Source: Bolinopsis microptera
Taxonomy: Eukaryota > Ctenophora > Tentaculata > Lobata > Bolinopsidae
NCBI RefSeq assembly: GCF_026151205.1
Contig: NC_087083.1
Coordinates: 8,923,460-8,987,459 of the forward strand
Direction of reading: 5' to 3'
Length of the DNA: 64,000 bases
Each line of letters starts with the position of its first letter. Position 1 is the stretch's first letter. A program made the position numbers and the translations under genes. This document shows, piece by piece, positions 30,839 through 52,310 of this stretch. The notes beneath the pieces are model-generated. The model had not been told where the DNA came from. It did no database searches and worked only from the letters and a program-made list of their open reading frames with translations.

Positions 30839-31136
30839 CAGTGGCGTAACGTTGCCTGTTGGCGCCCCCCTGCCGAAAAAAGCGCCCCCCTGTTGGCGCC
30901 CCCTCCCCTTTTGGTGCCCCTCCCTAAAATTGAACAAATTAGGTTATTTTAAAGAAAACGCCGGTAAAATCTCTAAAAAAGTGTGTATCTAGAGCTCTAG
31001 AGCAAAACACGCAGTTTTGCTCGTACTTTAGTTAAGTTTTCGAAATTGTCCCACATTCAAACGACGATTTGGCGCCCCCCCTAAGACGGCGCCCCCCTGC
31101 ACAGCGGGGTCAGCAGGGCCTTTCGTTACGCCACTG
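30839..31136. mobile_element. 298-bp MITE with CAGTGGCGTAACG ends
   Basis: Terminal inverted repeat CAGTGGCGTAACG/CGTTACGCCACTG with perfect 8-bp target duplications GGTAGAAT (30831-30838 and 31137-31144). The interior holds repeated GGCGCCCCCCT motifs. The 8-bp duplication suggests a hAT-type source. Confidence 0.85.
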
Positions 31137-31471
31137 GGTAGAATGTAAGGTACTTGCTCCTTCATAAATCGTCTTTTTTTCAGATAATAAATTGACGTCA
31201 AGTCTTGAAAATTATTCGAGAAGAATTGTTGCAGCGTGCCACAGGCACATGGCTATCTAAACTGCGAACCTTACCCATTGCTGAGCAAGGCCTTTATCTT
31301 CTCCGACGAGTAAAGGAGTAAGGACAAGGTGTTGACACGTGCCAAACTCCGGGGGATTCACGTGTGAGAAACACCACGTGACATGAACTAACACCACGTG
31401 ACATGAACAAACACCACCTCGATCCACCATGTCTAAGCACTGATTCCGCTGAAAATAAAACAAAAGAATGA

Positions 31472-31560
31472 TTACCTGAGGACCCCAGGCTATTATGTTC
31501 ATTATATATATATATATAATAAAGATTTGGCGGAATGACAGGCTGAGCGCGGCCCAGTAA
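31472..31560 (-). mobile_element. hAT-like MITE, copy 2
   Basis: 89 bp, reverse orientation to copy 1, with an AT repeat in the middle. 8-bp target duplications AAGAATGA at 31464-31471 and 31561-31568. Confidence 0.85.
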
Positions 31561-31569
31561 AAGAATGAA

Positions 31570-32380
31570 AAAATGAATGTTTGAAGACTCATCTTGCAGC
31601 TTCCAGCAAATATCTCAGAGTCACTATGTCAACATTCTGGTTCCTAGTAAAAATTGATTCACTTAGGATTTTTGAGATTTTAGAATCACTTTTCCGCCAA
31701 TGTAGAGTCTTAATACACCGAATTAGATCACTTTCAAACCCTCACAACCCTTTCACAAAAGTTGGGGCGAGCAAATATGATAGGAATACCGCTCATATTT
31801 GGTGAAGTAGCATGGAAACAAAAGTGGATATTTTAGCCAGATATCCACCCAGACCACCGACCCTTCCCGCCTTGTAATAATATAAGAAATATATACACGG
31901 ACCATATCATGATACAGCTATATAATAAAACATCTCATAATCATATTGCATCAATAGGTATAGCTCATAAAATCAGTATTATATTCCAGTTAATTACTTT
32001 AACAATCTAATCTAATTTCTTCAGCTACTGCAAATTTGCAGGGCTTGAACCTCCATTACTATATGATACATTACTTTATCATATTTTATTTATCTAAGGT
32101 GTAGTATTGCCAGATCCCAGTTCAATTTGTAACGAAGTTTTATATTAACAGGAAACGATGTAACATAGTCGATATATTTTAATGTTGCCATGGGGTGGCA
32201 AGTCCTCATACGACATACATCCGCTACATCGTAGTCTGTTAGTTTCATTGCGTCTTAATATAGCTATTATTGCAACGTTTCATTAATCTGTGCTTCTTTT
32301 TATTCTGTAATATCCGGATCGGAATATTATTAATTGTTAGTCGCATTTTTGTAATGTTTCTGGGGCAAGATTTGTAGTTT
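31570..32380. other. Non-coding stretch
   Basis: AT-rich, no convincing frame or repeat. Confidence 0.35.
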
Positions 32381-32384
32381 GGAG

Positions 32385-32535
32385 TTCGGCGAGAGTGCCG
32401 CGAGAGTGCTGCGAGAGTGCTGCAGGAGTGCCGCGAGATTGCTGCGAAAGTGCCGCGAGAGTGCCGCGAGGGTGCCACGAGAGTGCCGCGAGAGTGCTGC
32501 GAGAGTGCCGCGAGAGTGCCGCGAGAGTGCCATCG
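32385..32535. repeat. GCGAGAGTGCC tandem repeat
   Basis: About 13 imperfect units of GCGAGAGTGCY/GCGAGAGTGCTG. It opens Ser/Arg/Ala frames on both strands that are not genes. Confidence 0.9.
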
Positions 32536-32599
32536 GGATCCGAATGTATGACCCACTTCTTTTTGATTTGAAGAAATCATATTTCACAGCTGGGGGCTT

Positions 32600-32705
32600 A
32601 GGAATCTAGGTAATCTGGGGGAAATATTTTCAAACGGTTCTATTTTAAGAATAAAATAATTTGTTGCTGAACTCTGTAAAATTTGAAAAGTATAAAATAA
32701 AACAT
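32600..32705 (+). mobile_element. LINE 3' tail fragment
   Basis: The last ~100 bp match the 3' end of the LINE at 13880-13975 (shared CTCTGTAAAATTTGAAAAGT and GGGG...GATATTTT...TTCTATTTTA). Strongly 5'-truncated insertion. Confidence 0.7.
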
Positions 32706-32904
32706 TGTGTGCCATACCGTTCATAAAAAATACAGCTTTTGATAGATACCAATTCAAAATTCATGCTAGATTGGAATGCTACCAATATGTATTGTGCTAT
32801 CGTAAATTCTGTATAAGCTTATCCAGTGCAGGAGGAGGATCAGGAACCACTGTTATCGGGCCGTTGATGACACCTCTTCTCCAAACCTCATGGTCAATTA
32901 CACT

Positions 32905-33086
32905 TTGCATGGTAGCAATGCCCCCCTCCCCCCCCCCCCCCCCCAATTGCACCTTGCAGGGTAGCAATGCCCCCCTACCCCTCCCCCCTCCCCCAATTGC
33001 ACTTTGCAGGGTAGCAATGCCCCCTCCCCCTCCCCCCAATTGCACTTTGGAGGGTAGCAATGCCCCCTCCCCCCCCCCCCCCCCTT
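32905..33086. repeat. Poly-C minisatellite
   Basis: Four units of roughly 50 bp, each CAATTGCACYTTGCAGGGTAGCAATG followed by a long C-rich run of variable length. Confidence 0.85.
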
Positions 33087-33586
33087 CTAATAGAGATCGT
33101 CGCGGTGTCGTACGCGTAACGAGGTAAAAATCTTCTGCACAATCTGAATTACATTGTTTCTGCAGCACAGCTTACCGCATAGCCTAATTGTAAATAAAAG
33201 TAATGTAATTACACTTTAAGTTTACACTTTAATGCGCTAGGCTATAAGTGTTACAACCTAATAATACAGTTTTACTGTTACACAGAGATCCGTTTAGTTT
33301 TACCGTGCTGTCCTCGGTCCTGGCCATTGTTTTAACGTTTAAATCCTGCTCTGTAACGTTATTGGCCCCCTAATTTTACCCGTTTTTGTCTTTTACCTTT
33401 TCATCATACAGTCTTTCATGAAAGACAATTTCAGATTTTTTTCTGAATAGACTCAGTTTTTGATGTTGTCTAATGTTCCTTTTAATTGTTATTTGTAGTT
33501 AACTAGAAAGATGTAATGACACGTGAAGATGGAATAGGATTTAACAGTGGACTGGATTAGAGAGATAAGGAAGTAACGAACTCCAG

Positions 33587-41799
<8,213 letters not shown>

Positions 41800-41829
<30 letters not shown>

Positions 41830-41945
41830 ATAGTGAATAGATAAGTAAAACTGAAACTGAAACTGAAACTGAAACTGAAACTGAAACTGAAACTGAAACT
41901 GAAATTAAATAAACTTCTCTATTGTGGGATGGTGTGTAGAAGCCA
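41800..41945. repeat. GAAACT array flanked by copies of the last exon end
   Basis: The exon-11 end (TTTCTCTATTGTTGGATGG, then TGTGTAGA) recurs at about 41912-41942 after nine GAAACT units, so the array is bracketed by a ~28-bp duplication. Confidence 0.8.
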
Positions 41946-42780
41946 CTGTAAATGAGGATTAAGAATAAATCATGGGTTCTTATTTCAGTAGATTAATTTT
42001 CCTAAAATGCTGGTTTATTTTTAGAATTATGGAATTTTTTCAGATATTACTGTTTTTATTATAATTTGGTACAATACATGTGCACAGTGCAACCTACATG
42101 TCTGATGTCCACTCATGCAACTTTTATAAGCTTTTTAAATCTTTCTTACGTCTTCAATATATTTTTAGCTTATGTTGCAACCTTAACGAGTTGAAAAACA
42201 GTTTCAGATCTTTTTAACAAGACGATGTTGTTAGTGTCTTTATCATAAAATATTTTATTCGTTGGTACATCAAATTTTCACAAATATTTTCTGATTTGAT
42301 CATAATTGCATGTCGGGAATTTATAAATCACCACAACTAGTTTCTAATGCATTCTCAGACTTGATATTTCTTAGTTTAATCTGGTCCCATTGAAACGACC
42401 ACCAGATTATTTTACATCCGTATCAAACTTATCTATTTGTGCAGATACTGTCAAACTAGATTCCGATGCAATTTCTGTTTTCATTGTCATTGGAATCTTT
42501 TAATTCATGTTAATAACCTGAATAAAGCCAGCTTTTAGAGTTAGATGCTACCTTATGTCTATTATCTCGTTACAACGTGGTATATTTTCAAGTAAAACTC
42601 GTGATGTTATAGATGCAAAAGAATAATGGCACATATGACATATTGATATATCACAACTTTACTTCAGCTGCGAAATGCTGACCTTTTATTGCTCGCAATC
42701 ACAATAGAATACATTACAATCTCGGAAATTGAAGGGAAAAATGTCGCGGCAGTGATATAATATGGACTAATCCATTTATA
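41946..42780. other. Non-coding sequence downstream of the metalloproteinase
   Basis: No frame or repeat recognised. Confidence 0.4.
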
Positions 42781-42782
42781 AA

Positions 42783-43510
42783 AAAGATGGACCTTTACTG
42801 ATAGTTGAAATTCGACATATGACGTCATCTAGCGTCATCTAGCGTCATCTAGCGTGAAATATCGCCAGATGATGATAGATGACGCTAGATGACGCTAGAT
42901 GACGCTAGATGACGCTAGATGACGCCAATTAGCGACATTGTCGCTAAGTGCACGGCACCTTTCGAATGTCGCTATCTAGCGCTATCTAGCGCTATCTAGC
43001 GCTATCTAGCGCTATATGACGCTATATGACGCTATATGACGCTAGATGACGCTAGATGACGCTAGATGACGCTAGATGACGCTAAGCACGCAGCACTGAC
43101 GCCAGGCGACAGATAGCGCTATTTTCATAAAAATTCTAGGGACGACATCTAGCGTCATCTAGCGTCATATGTTGCCGCGACATCTGACGCTATCTGACGC
43201 CATCTAGCGATATCTGACGTCATCTGACGACATCTGTCGCGACGACATCTGACGCAGGCGACATCAAGCGCTGGATAGCGGGATAAGTCAGTTTACGACA
43301 GTTCACGCTATCTAGCGCTATATAGCGCCAGATAGCGCTATATAGCGTCAGATGTCGATGCGACATATAGCGCTAGATAGCGTTAGATAGCGCTAAATAG
43401 CGTTAGATAGCGCTAAATAGCGAAGAATTTTGGGTCGTGACAGTCCAGGCTATTTAGCGCTAGATGTCGCTATCTAGCGCTATATGTCGCTGCGTCAGAT
43501 GTCGTCGCTA
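42783..43510. repeat. TAGCGCTA-rich palindromic element, copy A
   Basis: Begins near GGACCTTTACTGATAGTTGA and consists of short runs of TGACGCTAGA, ATCTAGCGCT and TATATGACGC. The reverse complement of the same element is at 51590-52310, including unique islands (TAGCGACATTGTCGCTAAGTG; ATCGCCAGATGATGATAGAT). Confidence 0.9.
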
Positions 43511-43556
43511 CATATAGCACAAGATATCATATCCTATCACAGTAACAGTAATCCTA

Positions 43557-43832
<276 letters not shown>

Positions 43833-44057
43833 ACTGGGACCGTAAGCGCAGCCTGTCTTTTCCCACCCAATATTTTTTGTTATTTTTATTTTATATGAAA
43901 ATTAATTTTTACTGTGTATGAAAATCACAGTGCTGGCAAGCACGAGCGGTGTCTTTATTGGGGGTATACTATGTACCCCCTTTACTATTGTACCCCCTTT
44001 ACTATTATACCCCCTTTACTATTATAACCCCTTTGGTACTCGTCGGAAGCCTCTTTC

Positions 44058-44115
44058 GTGCACGCGAAGCGTGCACTCCGGCCGGAGGCGGCGGCCGAAG
44101 GCCGCCGCCTCCGGC
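44058..44115. other. Two adjacent perfect hairpins with GAA loops
   Basis: GTGCACGC-GAA-GCGTGCAC (44058-44076) and a 16-bp stem (44081-44096 with 44100-44115), again around GAA. A C-rich TTTACTATT repeat precedes them (43975-44035). Confidence 0.7.
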
Positions 44116-44482
44116 AGGAGTTTTTCAGGCATTAAGACTCATCGAAAGTCGTTCAGCAGATTTATTTTTAGTTCAAAACATTCTAATTTGATGTCAAAGA
44201 TGACAGGAATAAAAAATAGTTATGTTGAGATTTTTAAGAAATTTGCATAAAATACTCGCCAGCACTGTTATACGAAATTCGGTAAAAAACCCAAAATCGC
44301 CATATTCAGGTGCCTTAAAAACCATGTTAAAATTGAGTTAGAGATCAGAAATTTTTCAGGGCGTCTAGACGTTGACCAAATCGACTGCAAAAAAAGTTTC
44401 AGGTTTCAGGAGCATCGGGAAATGGGTTTTCTAGAACCCCTGTTTTACGATAGATTGTCGTGATATATACATACATATATAT

Positions 44483-47400
44483 ATAATTCGAACAATTGAA
44501 ACAAATCAAATTGGCGGGCAAACGATCCGTTTCATGATATGTATAAAAACAATACCAATCATCAGTGCTAAATAGAATAATGAATTGTAGCGCTATGACA
44601 TGTTGCTCCTTTATAAAATGATTTTTATCGATCATGAAACATTTTCAAAATTATCAAAATTTACAAAATTTCCAAAAAAACAGTTTATTGTGTCCGTCCC
44701 AATTTTAAAATTGTCTATGAAGTAAGGTAGTAAGATATCTTTGGCTTTTAAAGTTGTACTTGTAAACTGCATTGGCCTTCGTGTAGTGGTAGAGGAAAAT
44801 TCTTTACTGAGTTCCGTGAAGCTGGTAGAATTAGGATCCGTATTTGAGAGTTAATTGTTGATTCTGGTTATCAAACGAGAGTGCTCAACAACGACGAGTC
44901 GAAGGAGCATAATTAATAAATAGTTGTTGTTTGGTTTCCCAAAGAGAGTGCTCGACTGCAGTTAAGCAGGAGCATTATAATTCGAACAATTGAAACAAAT
45001 CAAATTGGCGGGCAAACGATCCGTTTCATGATATGTATAAAAACAATACCAATCATCAGTGCTAAATAGAATAATGAATTGTAGCGCTATGACATGTTGC
45101 TCCTTTATAAAATAATTTTTATCGATCATGAAACATTTTCAAAATTATCAAAATTTACAAAATTTCCAAAAAAACAGTTTATTGTGTCCGTCCCAATTTT
45201 AAAATTGTCTATGAAGTAAGGTAGTAAGATATCTTTGGCTTTTAAAGTTGTACTTGTAAACTGCATTGGCCTTCGTGTAGTGGTAGAGGAAAATTCTTTA
45301 CTGAGTTCCGTGAAGCTGGTAGAATTAGGATCCGTATTTGAGAGTTAATTGTTGATTCTGGTTATCAAACGAGAGTGCTCAACAACGACGAGTCGAAGGA
45401 GCATAACTAATAAATAGTTGTTGTTTGGTTTCCCAAAGAGAGTGCTCGACTGCAGTTAAGCAGGAGCATTATAATTCGAACAATTGAAACAAATCAAATT
45501 GGCGGGCAAACGATCCGTTTCATGATATGTATAAAAACAATACCAATCATCAGTGCTAAATAGAATAATGAATTGTAGCGCTATGACATGTTGCTCCTTT
45601 ATAAAATAATTTTTATCGATCATGAAACATTTTCAAAATTATCAAAATTTACAAAATTTCCAAAAAAACAGTTTATTGTGTCCGTCCCAATTTTAAAATT
45701 GTCTATGAAGTAAGGTAGTAAGATATCTTTGGCTTTTAAAGTTGTACTTGTAAACTGCATTGGCCTTCGTGTAGTGGTAGAGGAAAATTCTTTACTGAGT
45801 TCCGTGAAGCTGGTAGAATTAGGATCCGTATTTGAGAGTTAATTGTTGATTCTGGTTATCAAACGAGAGTGCTCAACAACGACGGAACTCAGTAAAGAAT
45901 TTTCCTCTACCACTACACGAAGGCCAATGCAGTTTACAAGTACAACTTTAAAAGCCAAAGATATCTTACTACCTTACTTCATAGACAATTTTAAAATTGG
46001 GACGGACACAATAAACTGTTTTTTTGGAAATTTTGTAAATTTTGATAATTTTGAAAATGTTTCATGATCGATAAAAATTATTTTATAAAGGAGCAACATG
46101 TCATAGCGCTACAATTCATTATTCTATTTAGCACTGATGATTGGTATTGTTTTTATACATATCATGAAACGGATCGTTTGCCCGCCAATTTGATTTGTTT
46201 CAATTGTTCGAATTATAATGCTCCTGCTTAACTGCAGTCGAGCACTCTCTTTGGGAAACCAAACAACAACTATTTATTAGTTATGCTCCTTCGACTCGTC
46301 GTTGTTGAGCACTCTCGTTTGATAACCAGAATCAACAATTAACTCTCAAATACGGATCCTAATTCTACCAGCTTCACGGAACTCAGTAAAGAATTTTCCT
46401 CTACCACTACACGAAGGCCAATGCAGTTTACAAGTACAACTTTAAAAGCCAAAGATATCTTACTACCTTACTTCATAGACAATTTTAAAATTGGGACGGA
46501 CACAATAAACTGTTTTTTTGGAAATTTTGTAAATTTTGATAATTTTGAAAATGTTTCATGATCGATAAAAATCATTTTATAAAGGAGCAACATGTCATAG
46601 CGCTACAATTCATTATTCTATTTAGCACTGATGATTGGTATTGTTTTTATACATATCATGAAACGGATCGTTTGCCCGCCAATTTGATTTGTTTCAATTG
46701 TTCGAATTATAATGCTCCTGCTTAACTGCAGTCGAGCACTCTCTTTGGGAAACCAAACAACAACTATTTATTAGTTATGCTCCTTCGACTCGTCGTTGTT
46801 GAGCACTCTCGTTTGATAACCAGAATCAACAATTAACTCTCAAATACGGATCCTAATTCTACCAGCTTCACGGAACTCAGTAAAGAATTTTCCTCTACCA
46901 CTACACGAAGGCCAATGCAGTTTACAAGTACAACTTTAAAAGCCAAAGATATCTTACTACCTTACTTCATAGACAATTTTAAAATTGGGACGGACACAAT
47001 AAACTGTTTTTTTGGAAATTTTGTAAATTTTGATAATTTTGAAAATGTTTCATGATCGATAAAAATTATTTTATAAAGGAGCAACATGTCATAGCGCTAC
47101 AATTCATTATTCTATTTAGCACTGATGATTGGTATTGTTTTTATACATATCATGAAACGGATCGTTTGCCCGCCAATTTGATTTGTTTCAATTGTTCGAA
47201 TTATAATGCTCCTGCTTAACTGCAGTCGAGCACTCTCTTTGGGAAACCAAACAACAACTATTTATTAGTTATGCTCCTTCGACTCGTCGTTGTTGAGCAC
47301 TCTCGTTTGATAACCAGAATCAACAATTAACTCTCAAATACGGATCCTAATTCTACCAGCTTCACGGAACTCAGTAAAGAATTTTCCTCTACCACTACAC

Positions 47401-47760
47401 GAAGGCCAATGCAGTTTACAAGTACAACTTTAAAAGCCAAAGATATCTTACTACCTTACTTCATAGACAATTTTAAAATTGGGACGGACACAATAAACTG
47501 TTTTTTTGGAAATTTTGTAAATTTTGATAATTTTGAAAATGTTTCATGATCGATAAAAATTATTTTATAAAGGAGCAACATGTCATAGCGCTACAATTCA
47601 TTATTCTATTTAGCACTGATGATTGGTATTGTTTTTATACATATCATGAAACGGATCGTTTGCCCGCCAATTTGATTTGTTTCAATTGTTCGAATTATAA
47701 TGCTCCTGCTTAACTGCAGTCGAGCACTCTCTTTGGGAAACCAAACAACAACTATTTATT
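44483..47760. repeat. 494-bp unit in two head-to-head arrays (large palindrome)
   Basis: Forward units start at 44483, 44977 and 45471 (the third is cut at about 45884). From there the same unit runs inverted for about 3.8 copies to 47760, with starts again 494 bp apart. Copies are nearly identical. Arms of about 1.33 kb could pair around a ~72-nt loop (about 45812-45885). AT-rich microsatellites bound both ends. Confidence 0.9.
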
Positions 47761-48810
47761 ACATAATATATATATATATATATTCAGGGATAGACGCTTT
47801 GCCAGTCAATTGTAGCCTGTATTTAAGTGTCCATAGATTCAAAAGTATAAAAGATACAGCCATTTCCGACCACAGGTCTTGCAAATCATTGTTTATACTT
47901 TAGTTTATATTGTGTAAAAAAATTATTTGACGTCATAAACACCCCTTGATGACGTCATCAAGTTAACCGTTTTTAAAACTTGATTTTTGACAAAGTATTA
48001 ACTTTTAAAATTAATTTTAAACCATTAAGGAGTAATTTTATTCAAAATCTGAGGAAATTTTTATCTTAGATAATTGTTTAAGCATTCTGAAAATCTACCG
48101 GAAAGTTTTTCTAGCTTGCTCCTTCATAAAGATATTCGTCATTGAAGTTTGTGCTTTTTTGAAAAATTATTTTATAAAAACGTCAATTTTGCGATTTAGT
48201 ATTCTCTGGTGTTGGGCCATGCCTTGGGTTGTGGAGCTCAGTTCTGCTTCCTATAGGTATAAATTGTGTATTAGGCTAGTTTTAAAGTTGAAAATCGAAA
48301 AGTTGCACACGTGGGGACACGCCCAAATTGATAGAAAATCGCTAAAATCACTGAAAATTGCTGTTTTCGTCATTTTCTGTCAACTTTAGAGTGCCGTTGT
48401 GATTACAGTTCTTCTTGAAATACTTTTAAACTTTGCATGCTTATCAAGCTATATATAAAACAATTACATGCAAAAATTTACGGCGATTCAATATTGGATG
48501 CGCACGCAACGTCCGCTCAAAGTTTGCACGTGCGAAAGGTGAGAATTTTGCTCATTCGTGATTTCCAACAAATTCTGCTTTGCCACGACAGTTTAATGTC
48601 ATTATATATGAATTTAATGCCAACTTGAATGAGCATTAAGTGGCATATTCAGTCAGTGATCGACCGATATGCTTCCCTAAACACAAGGAAATGTTTTTAA
48701 AGGAAAAATTTCGAAATCGTTGAAACTTCCTCCTTATTAATGAAGATATCAGTTTATATTTCGACTTTATAAAGTACCCTGACATTATAATCAAAAAGAG
48801 ATGATATTTT
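47761..48810. other. Non-coding stretch
   Basis: An AT microsatellite at 47766-47783, then AT-rich sequence with TGACGTCAT motifs near 47930-47960. No supported gene. Confidence 0.35.
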
Positions 48811-49316
48811 ACCAAAACCCATAATCATGGGTAGAGTGGACCGCTGTCAGTGTCTCTCTTTCCCAAACAAAAGGAAATGATATTAATTTGATTGACCGTT
48901 CTCAAATGCAAAATGATACCGAGAATGAAATCGGTCGCTCGCTTTTCCCATTCATTCACAATTGTAATAGATTAAGAAGAACTATCCAAAGGCAGCTGTA
49001 CTCGGCAATGAAGATTCAATAAACTTCAGCTTGTTCAATTAGTAATAACTACCACCCTTGGCCCTTACCCCGAAATACTAGGTATCCACCCGAACGCAAC
49101 CCAAAGAGATTTTTACAGCATCTGATTGATGTAATCAATCGAAACTTAATTATACAATTCGTAAGCCGTGAATGAATGGGAAAAGCGAGCGACCGATTTC
49201 ATTCTCGGTATCATTTTGCATTTGAGAACGGTCAATCAAATTAATATCATTTCCTTTTGTTTGGGAAAGAGAGACACTGACAGCGGTCCACTCTACCCAT
49301 GATTATGGGTTTTGGT
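48811..49316. repeat. Foldback element with ~190-bp inverted arms
   Basis: Starts ACCAAAACCCATAATCATGG and ends with its reverse complement; arms at about 48811-48985 and 49145-49316 are nearly perfect. The centre differs (AAAGGCAGCTGTACTCGG...). A decayed copy is in the metalloproteinase gene at 35205-35520. Confidence 0.9.
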
Positions 49317-49452
49317 AAATTAATTATAATTTAAGTGAGAATGCAAATGATATAACTATAAGCTTGCGCGGCTCGTCGAAGTCACCCAACTATTACACTC
49401 GATTTATCAAATATTCGGCTGAGTGGAACAAAATATTAAATATCACTTAATC

Positions 49453-49742
49453 AAGGGGTCGTTTACATATTATAATTATATAAAGGGCCTGATGCCGCCG
49501 GCCGGGGTTTTCCAAATTATTACGCTCGCTAGTGTGATTGTGACATAATACTAATAGCTTAATAGCTATGTATGGAACTGATTACTAACAATGAGGGGTC
49601 GTTCACATACCCCGTAATCAGTTTCACCATAGCTATTATATTTATGTCAATATTACACAAGCGTAATCAATAATCATTTGAAAACCCCAACCTCCTCAGC
49701 TGATTACGTAATACTAATAAGTAAACGACCGTCGACCCTTAA
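49453..49742. mobile_element. MITE with inverted GGGTCGTTTAC ends
   Basis: Outer ends AAGGGGTCGTTTAC / GTAAACGAC...CCCTT, and a long inner inverted repeat from GGGGTTTTCCAAAT (49506) to the matching ...TTGAAAACCCC (49690). No coding capacity; target duplication unclear. Confidence 0.6.
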
Positions 49743-50533
49743 CATTTCGGGATCGGAAGAAAGCGGCACGTACTATTTCGACGAAATTTATACAAGTTAC
49801 TAACATCGTTGATTCATGATGCGGGATGCCAATCTTTCACAGCTCAGTGGTGCATTTCGCCGAAAAGCATTATTGGATACCGAGAAGCATTTTTGGATGC
49901 TCGGCGCGACACACTCACAGTAATGCATCGCGTTGATTCACGATGTCAATCCTTCACTGTTCATGTTCACAGCTCGGCGAGGCCCAGTCATGGTGCATAT
50001 CGCCAATTTAGTAACATAGTTGGTCAGTTCGTACAAAAGTCGTAAAAAATTCGTACAGTTCGGCACGTTTTTTCAGTTCGGGTGTCGGGATTAGTTTGGG
50101 AAAAATTCGCTCATAAATTTTCGAAATATATAATAAAAAGCTAATTGCAAAAATTTGTGTTAAAATGGCGGGAAACGATGACGTGCGGATGCATGTTAAT
50201 ATTTTAAATCTGAAATGTAACCTCCCGGACAAAAATAACAAATTTTTCGGACTGAAGTGATTACTGATTAAAAAACAAAAATTTTTTTAAAAATTCGGTA
50301 AAAATTCCTCGACAGCTTTTTAAAATTTGTACAGTTCGACACCTTTTAAAAGTTCGTACATACAGTAACGTACTGACCAAGTATGTTTAGTAAAGCACTA
50401 GTGGTTGCAAGAAGCATTATATTATTGGCTGCGCGGCGCGGCCCAGTAGTGCATCGCGCTACAACAAACATCGTCAAATAGATTACTCGAAGCTCAAAGC
50501 TGTAAAGTATTTATCCAAAATAATTCCGATCCC
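49743..50533. other. Non-coding stretch with MITE remnants
   Basis: 49757-49805 resembles the arm of the foldback element at 15905-16325. Direct short repeats of GATTCA(T/C)GATG and AGCTCGG(C) follow. Confidence 0.4.
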
Positions 50534-50541
50534 GAGGATTG

Positions 50542-50638
50542 TTACTGGGCCGCGCTCAGCCTGTCATTCCGCCAAATCTTTATTCGCCAAATCTTAATGT
50601 TTATGAACATGTACATAATAGCCTGGGTCCCCAGGTAA
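50542..50638 (+). mobile_element. hAT-like MITE, copy 3
   Basis: 97 bp, 8-bp target duplications GAGGATTG at 50534-50541 and 50639-50646. Contains a short internal duplication (CGCCAAATCTT). Confidence 0.85.
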
Positions 50639-51114
50639 GAGGATTGACATAACTTATAAATTTATAATATATTAATTCTAAATACTGAATGCATCGCATT
50701 TTATTATTTTAAGGGTTTTGGTATTTTCGTAGCTAAATTGTACTAAAGCTTTCGCGCTTGCACTTCACAGTTCACACTTGCGCGTAGTTCGTAAACTGAA
50801 AACTCGTGGGTACGATATATGTGATTACTGAACAATAAATTCGGCTCGACTCTCATTACATTCTTTTAATAACTTGCTGTGCGAGATTTCAATACTATTA
50901 ATTTGTAAATGCTAATTTAACATTTAGATCTTTACATCATCTTCTTTCACATAGCCATGTGTCTAAGCGTACTACTAGCGAGAGGGCTATGGTTAGAGCA
51001 TAAACAGGTTATACTGGACGAATATTATTCGTTAACGGGTGATACTCGTAATTTACTATCACGCGCCGCTTTTCTCAAAATATTAGTCTAAGCCTATACC
51101 AGCCGGCAAAGTTT

Positions 51115-51590
51115 TTATATGTGACCTACATAAAACGTTAAAATTTAGTTGAGTTTTGAACGTTGCTTATAGTTGATAAGGTAACATTGATCTAACGTAA
51201 AATAATAAACGTTTTGCAACGTTAAAAATAAAACCTATAACCAACGTTAGATATTTAACGTTTAACAACGTTTTATATGTAACCTACATACAACTTTAAA
51301 ATGTAGTTGAATTTTAAACCCTGCTTATAGTTAATAAGGTAACCTTGATCTGACGTCAAATAATAAACGTTTTGCAACGTTAAAAATAAAACCTATAACC
51401 AACGTTAGATATTTAACGTTTAACAACGTTTTATATGTAACCTACATACAACTTTAAAATGTAGTTGAATTTTAAACTCTGCTTATAGTTAATAAGGTAA
51501 CCTTGATCTGACGTCAAATAATAAACGTTTTGCAACGTTAAAAATAAAACTTATAACCAACGTTAGATATTTAACGTTTAACAACTATAG
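51115..51590. repeat. 159-bp tandem repeat, three units
   Basis: Units start at about 51116, 51275 and 51434 (ATGTRACCTACATAMA...). Each carries AACGTT palindromes. Confidence 0.85.
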
Positions 51591-52310
51591 CCATAGCTAT
51601 AGCTGTCGCCGCGATATCTAGCGCTAGATAGCGCTATCTAGCGCTATCTAGCGTTAACTGTCACAAACCGATATTCTCCGCTAGATAGCGCTATCTAGCG
51701 CTAACAAGCGTTATCTAGCGGAGAATGTCGGTTTGTGACAGTTTACGCTAGATAGCGCTATCTAGCGCTAGCTGTCGCCGCGATATCTAGCGCTAGATAG
51801 CGCTATCTAGCGCTATCTAGCGTAAACTGTCACAAACCGACATTCTCCGCTAGATAGCGCCAGATAGCGCTAGATAGCGCTAGATAGCGCTGCGTCAGAT
51901 GTCGTTGCGACATATAGCGTTAGATAGCGCTAGATACCGCTAGATGTCGCAAAAAAAAGGGCGGAAATTTTATGAAAATAGCGCTATCTGTCGCCTGGCG
52001 TCAGTGCTGCGTGCTTAGCGTCATCTAGCGTCATCTAGCGTCATCTAGCGTCATCTAGCGTCATATAGCGTCATATAGCGTCATATAGCGCTAGATAGCG
52101 CTAGATAGCGCTAGATAGCGCTAGATAGCGACATTCGAAAGGTGCCGTGCACTTAGCGACAATGTCGCTAATTGGCGTCATCTAGCGTCATCTAGCGTCA
52201 TCTAGCGTCATCTAGCGTCATCTATCATCATCTGGCGATATTTCACGCTAGATGACGCTAGATGACGCTAGATGACGTCATATGTCGAATTTCAACTATC
52301 AGTAAAGGTC
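51590..52310. repeat. TAGCGCTA-rich palindromic element, copy B
   Basis: Reverse complement of copy A at 42783-43510, ending CAACTATCAGTAAAGGTCC. Confidence 0.9.

Noticed and set aside
32705-33168. Pro/Gly-rich frames of 123-140 codons
   Set aside because: Produced by the poly-C minisatellite.
44760-44830. tRNA-like internal promoter (GTGTAGTGGTAGAGG, then GAGTTCCGTGAAG) in the 494-bp repeat
   Set aside because: An A-box-like and a weak B-box-like word, but no cloverleaf can be drawn; a tRNA-derived SINE origin is only a guess.
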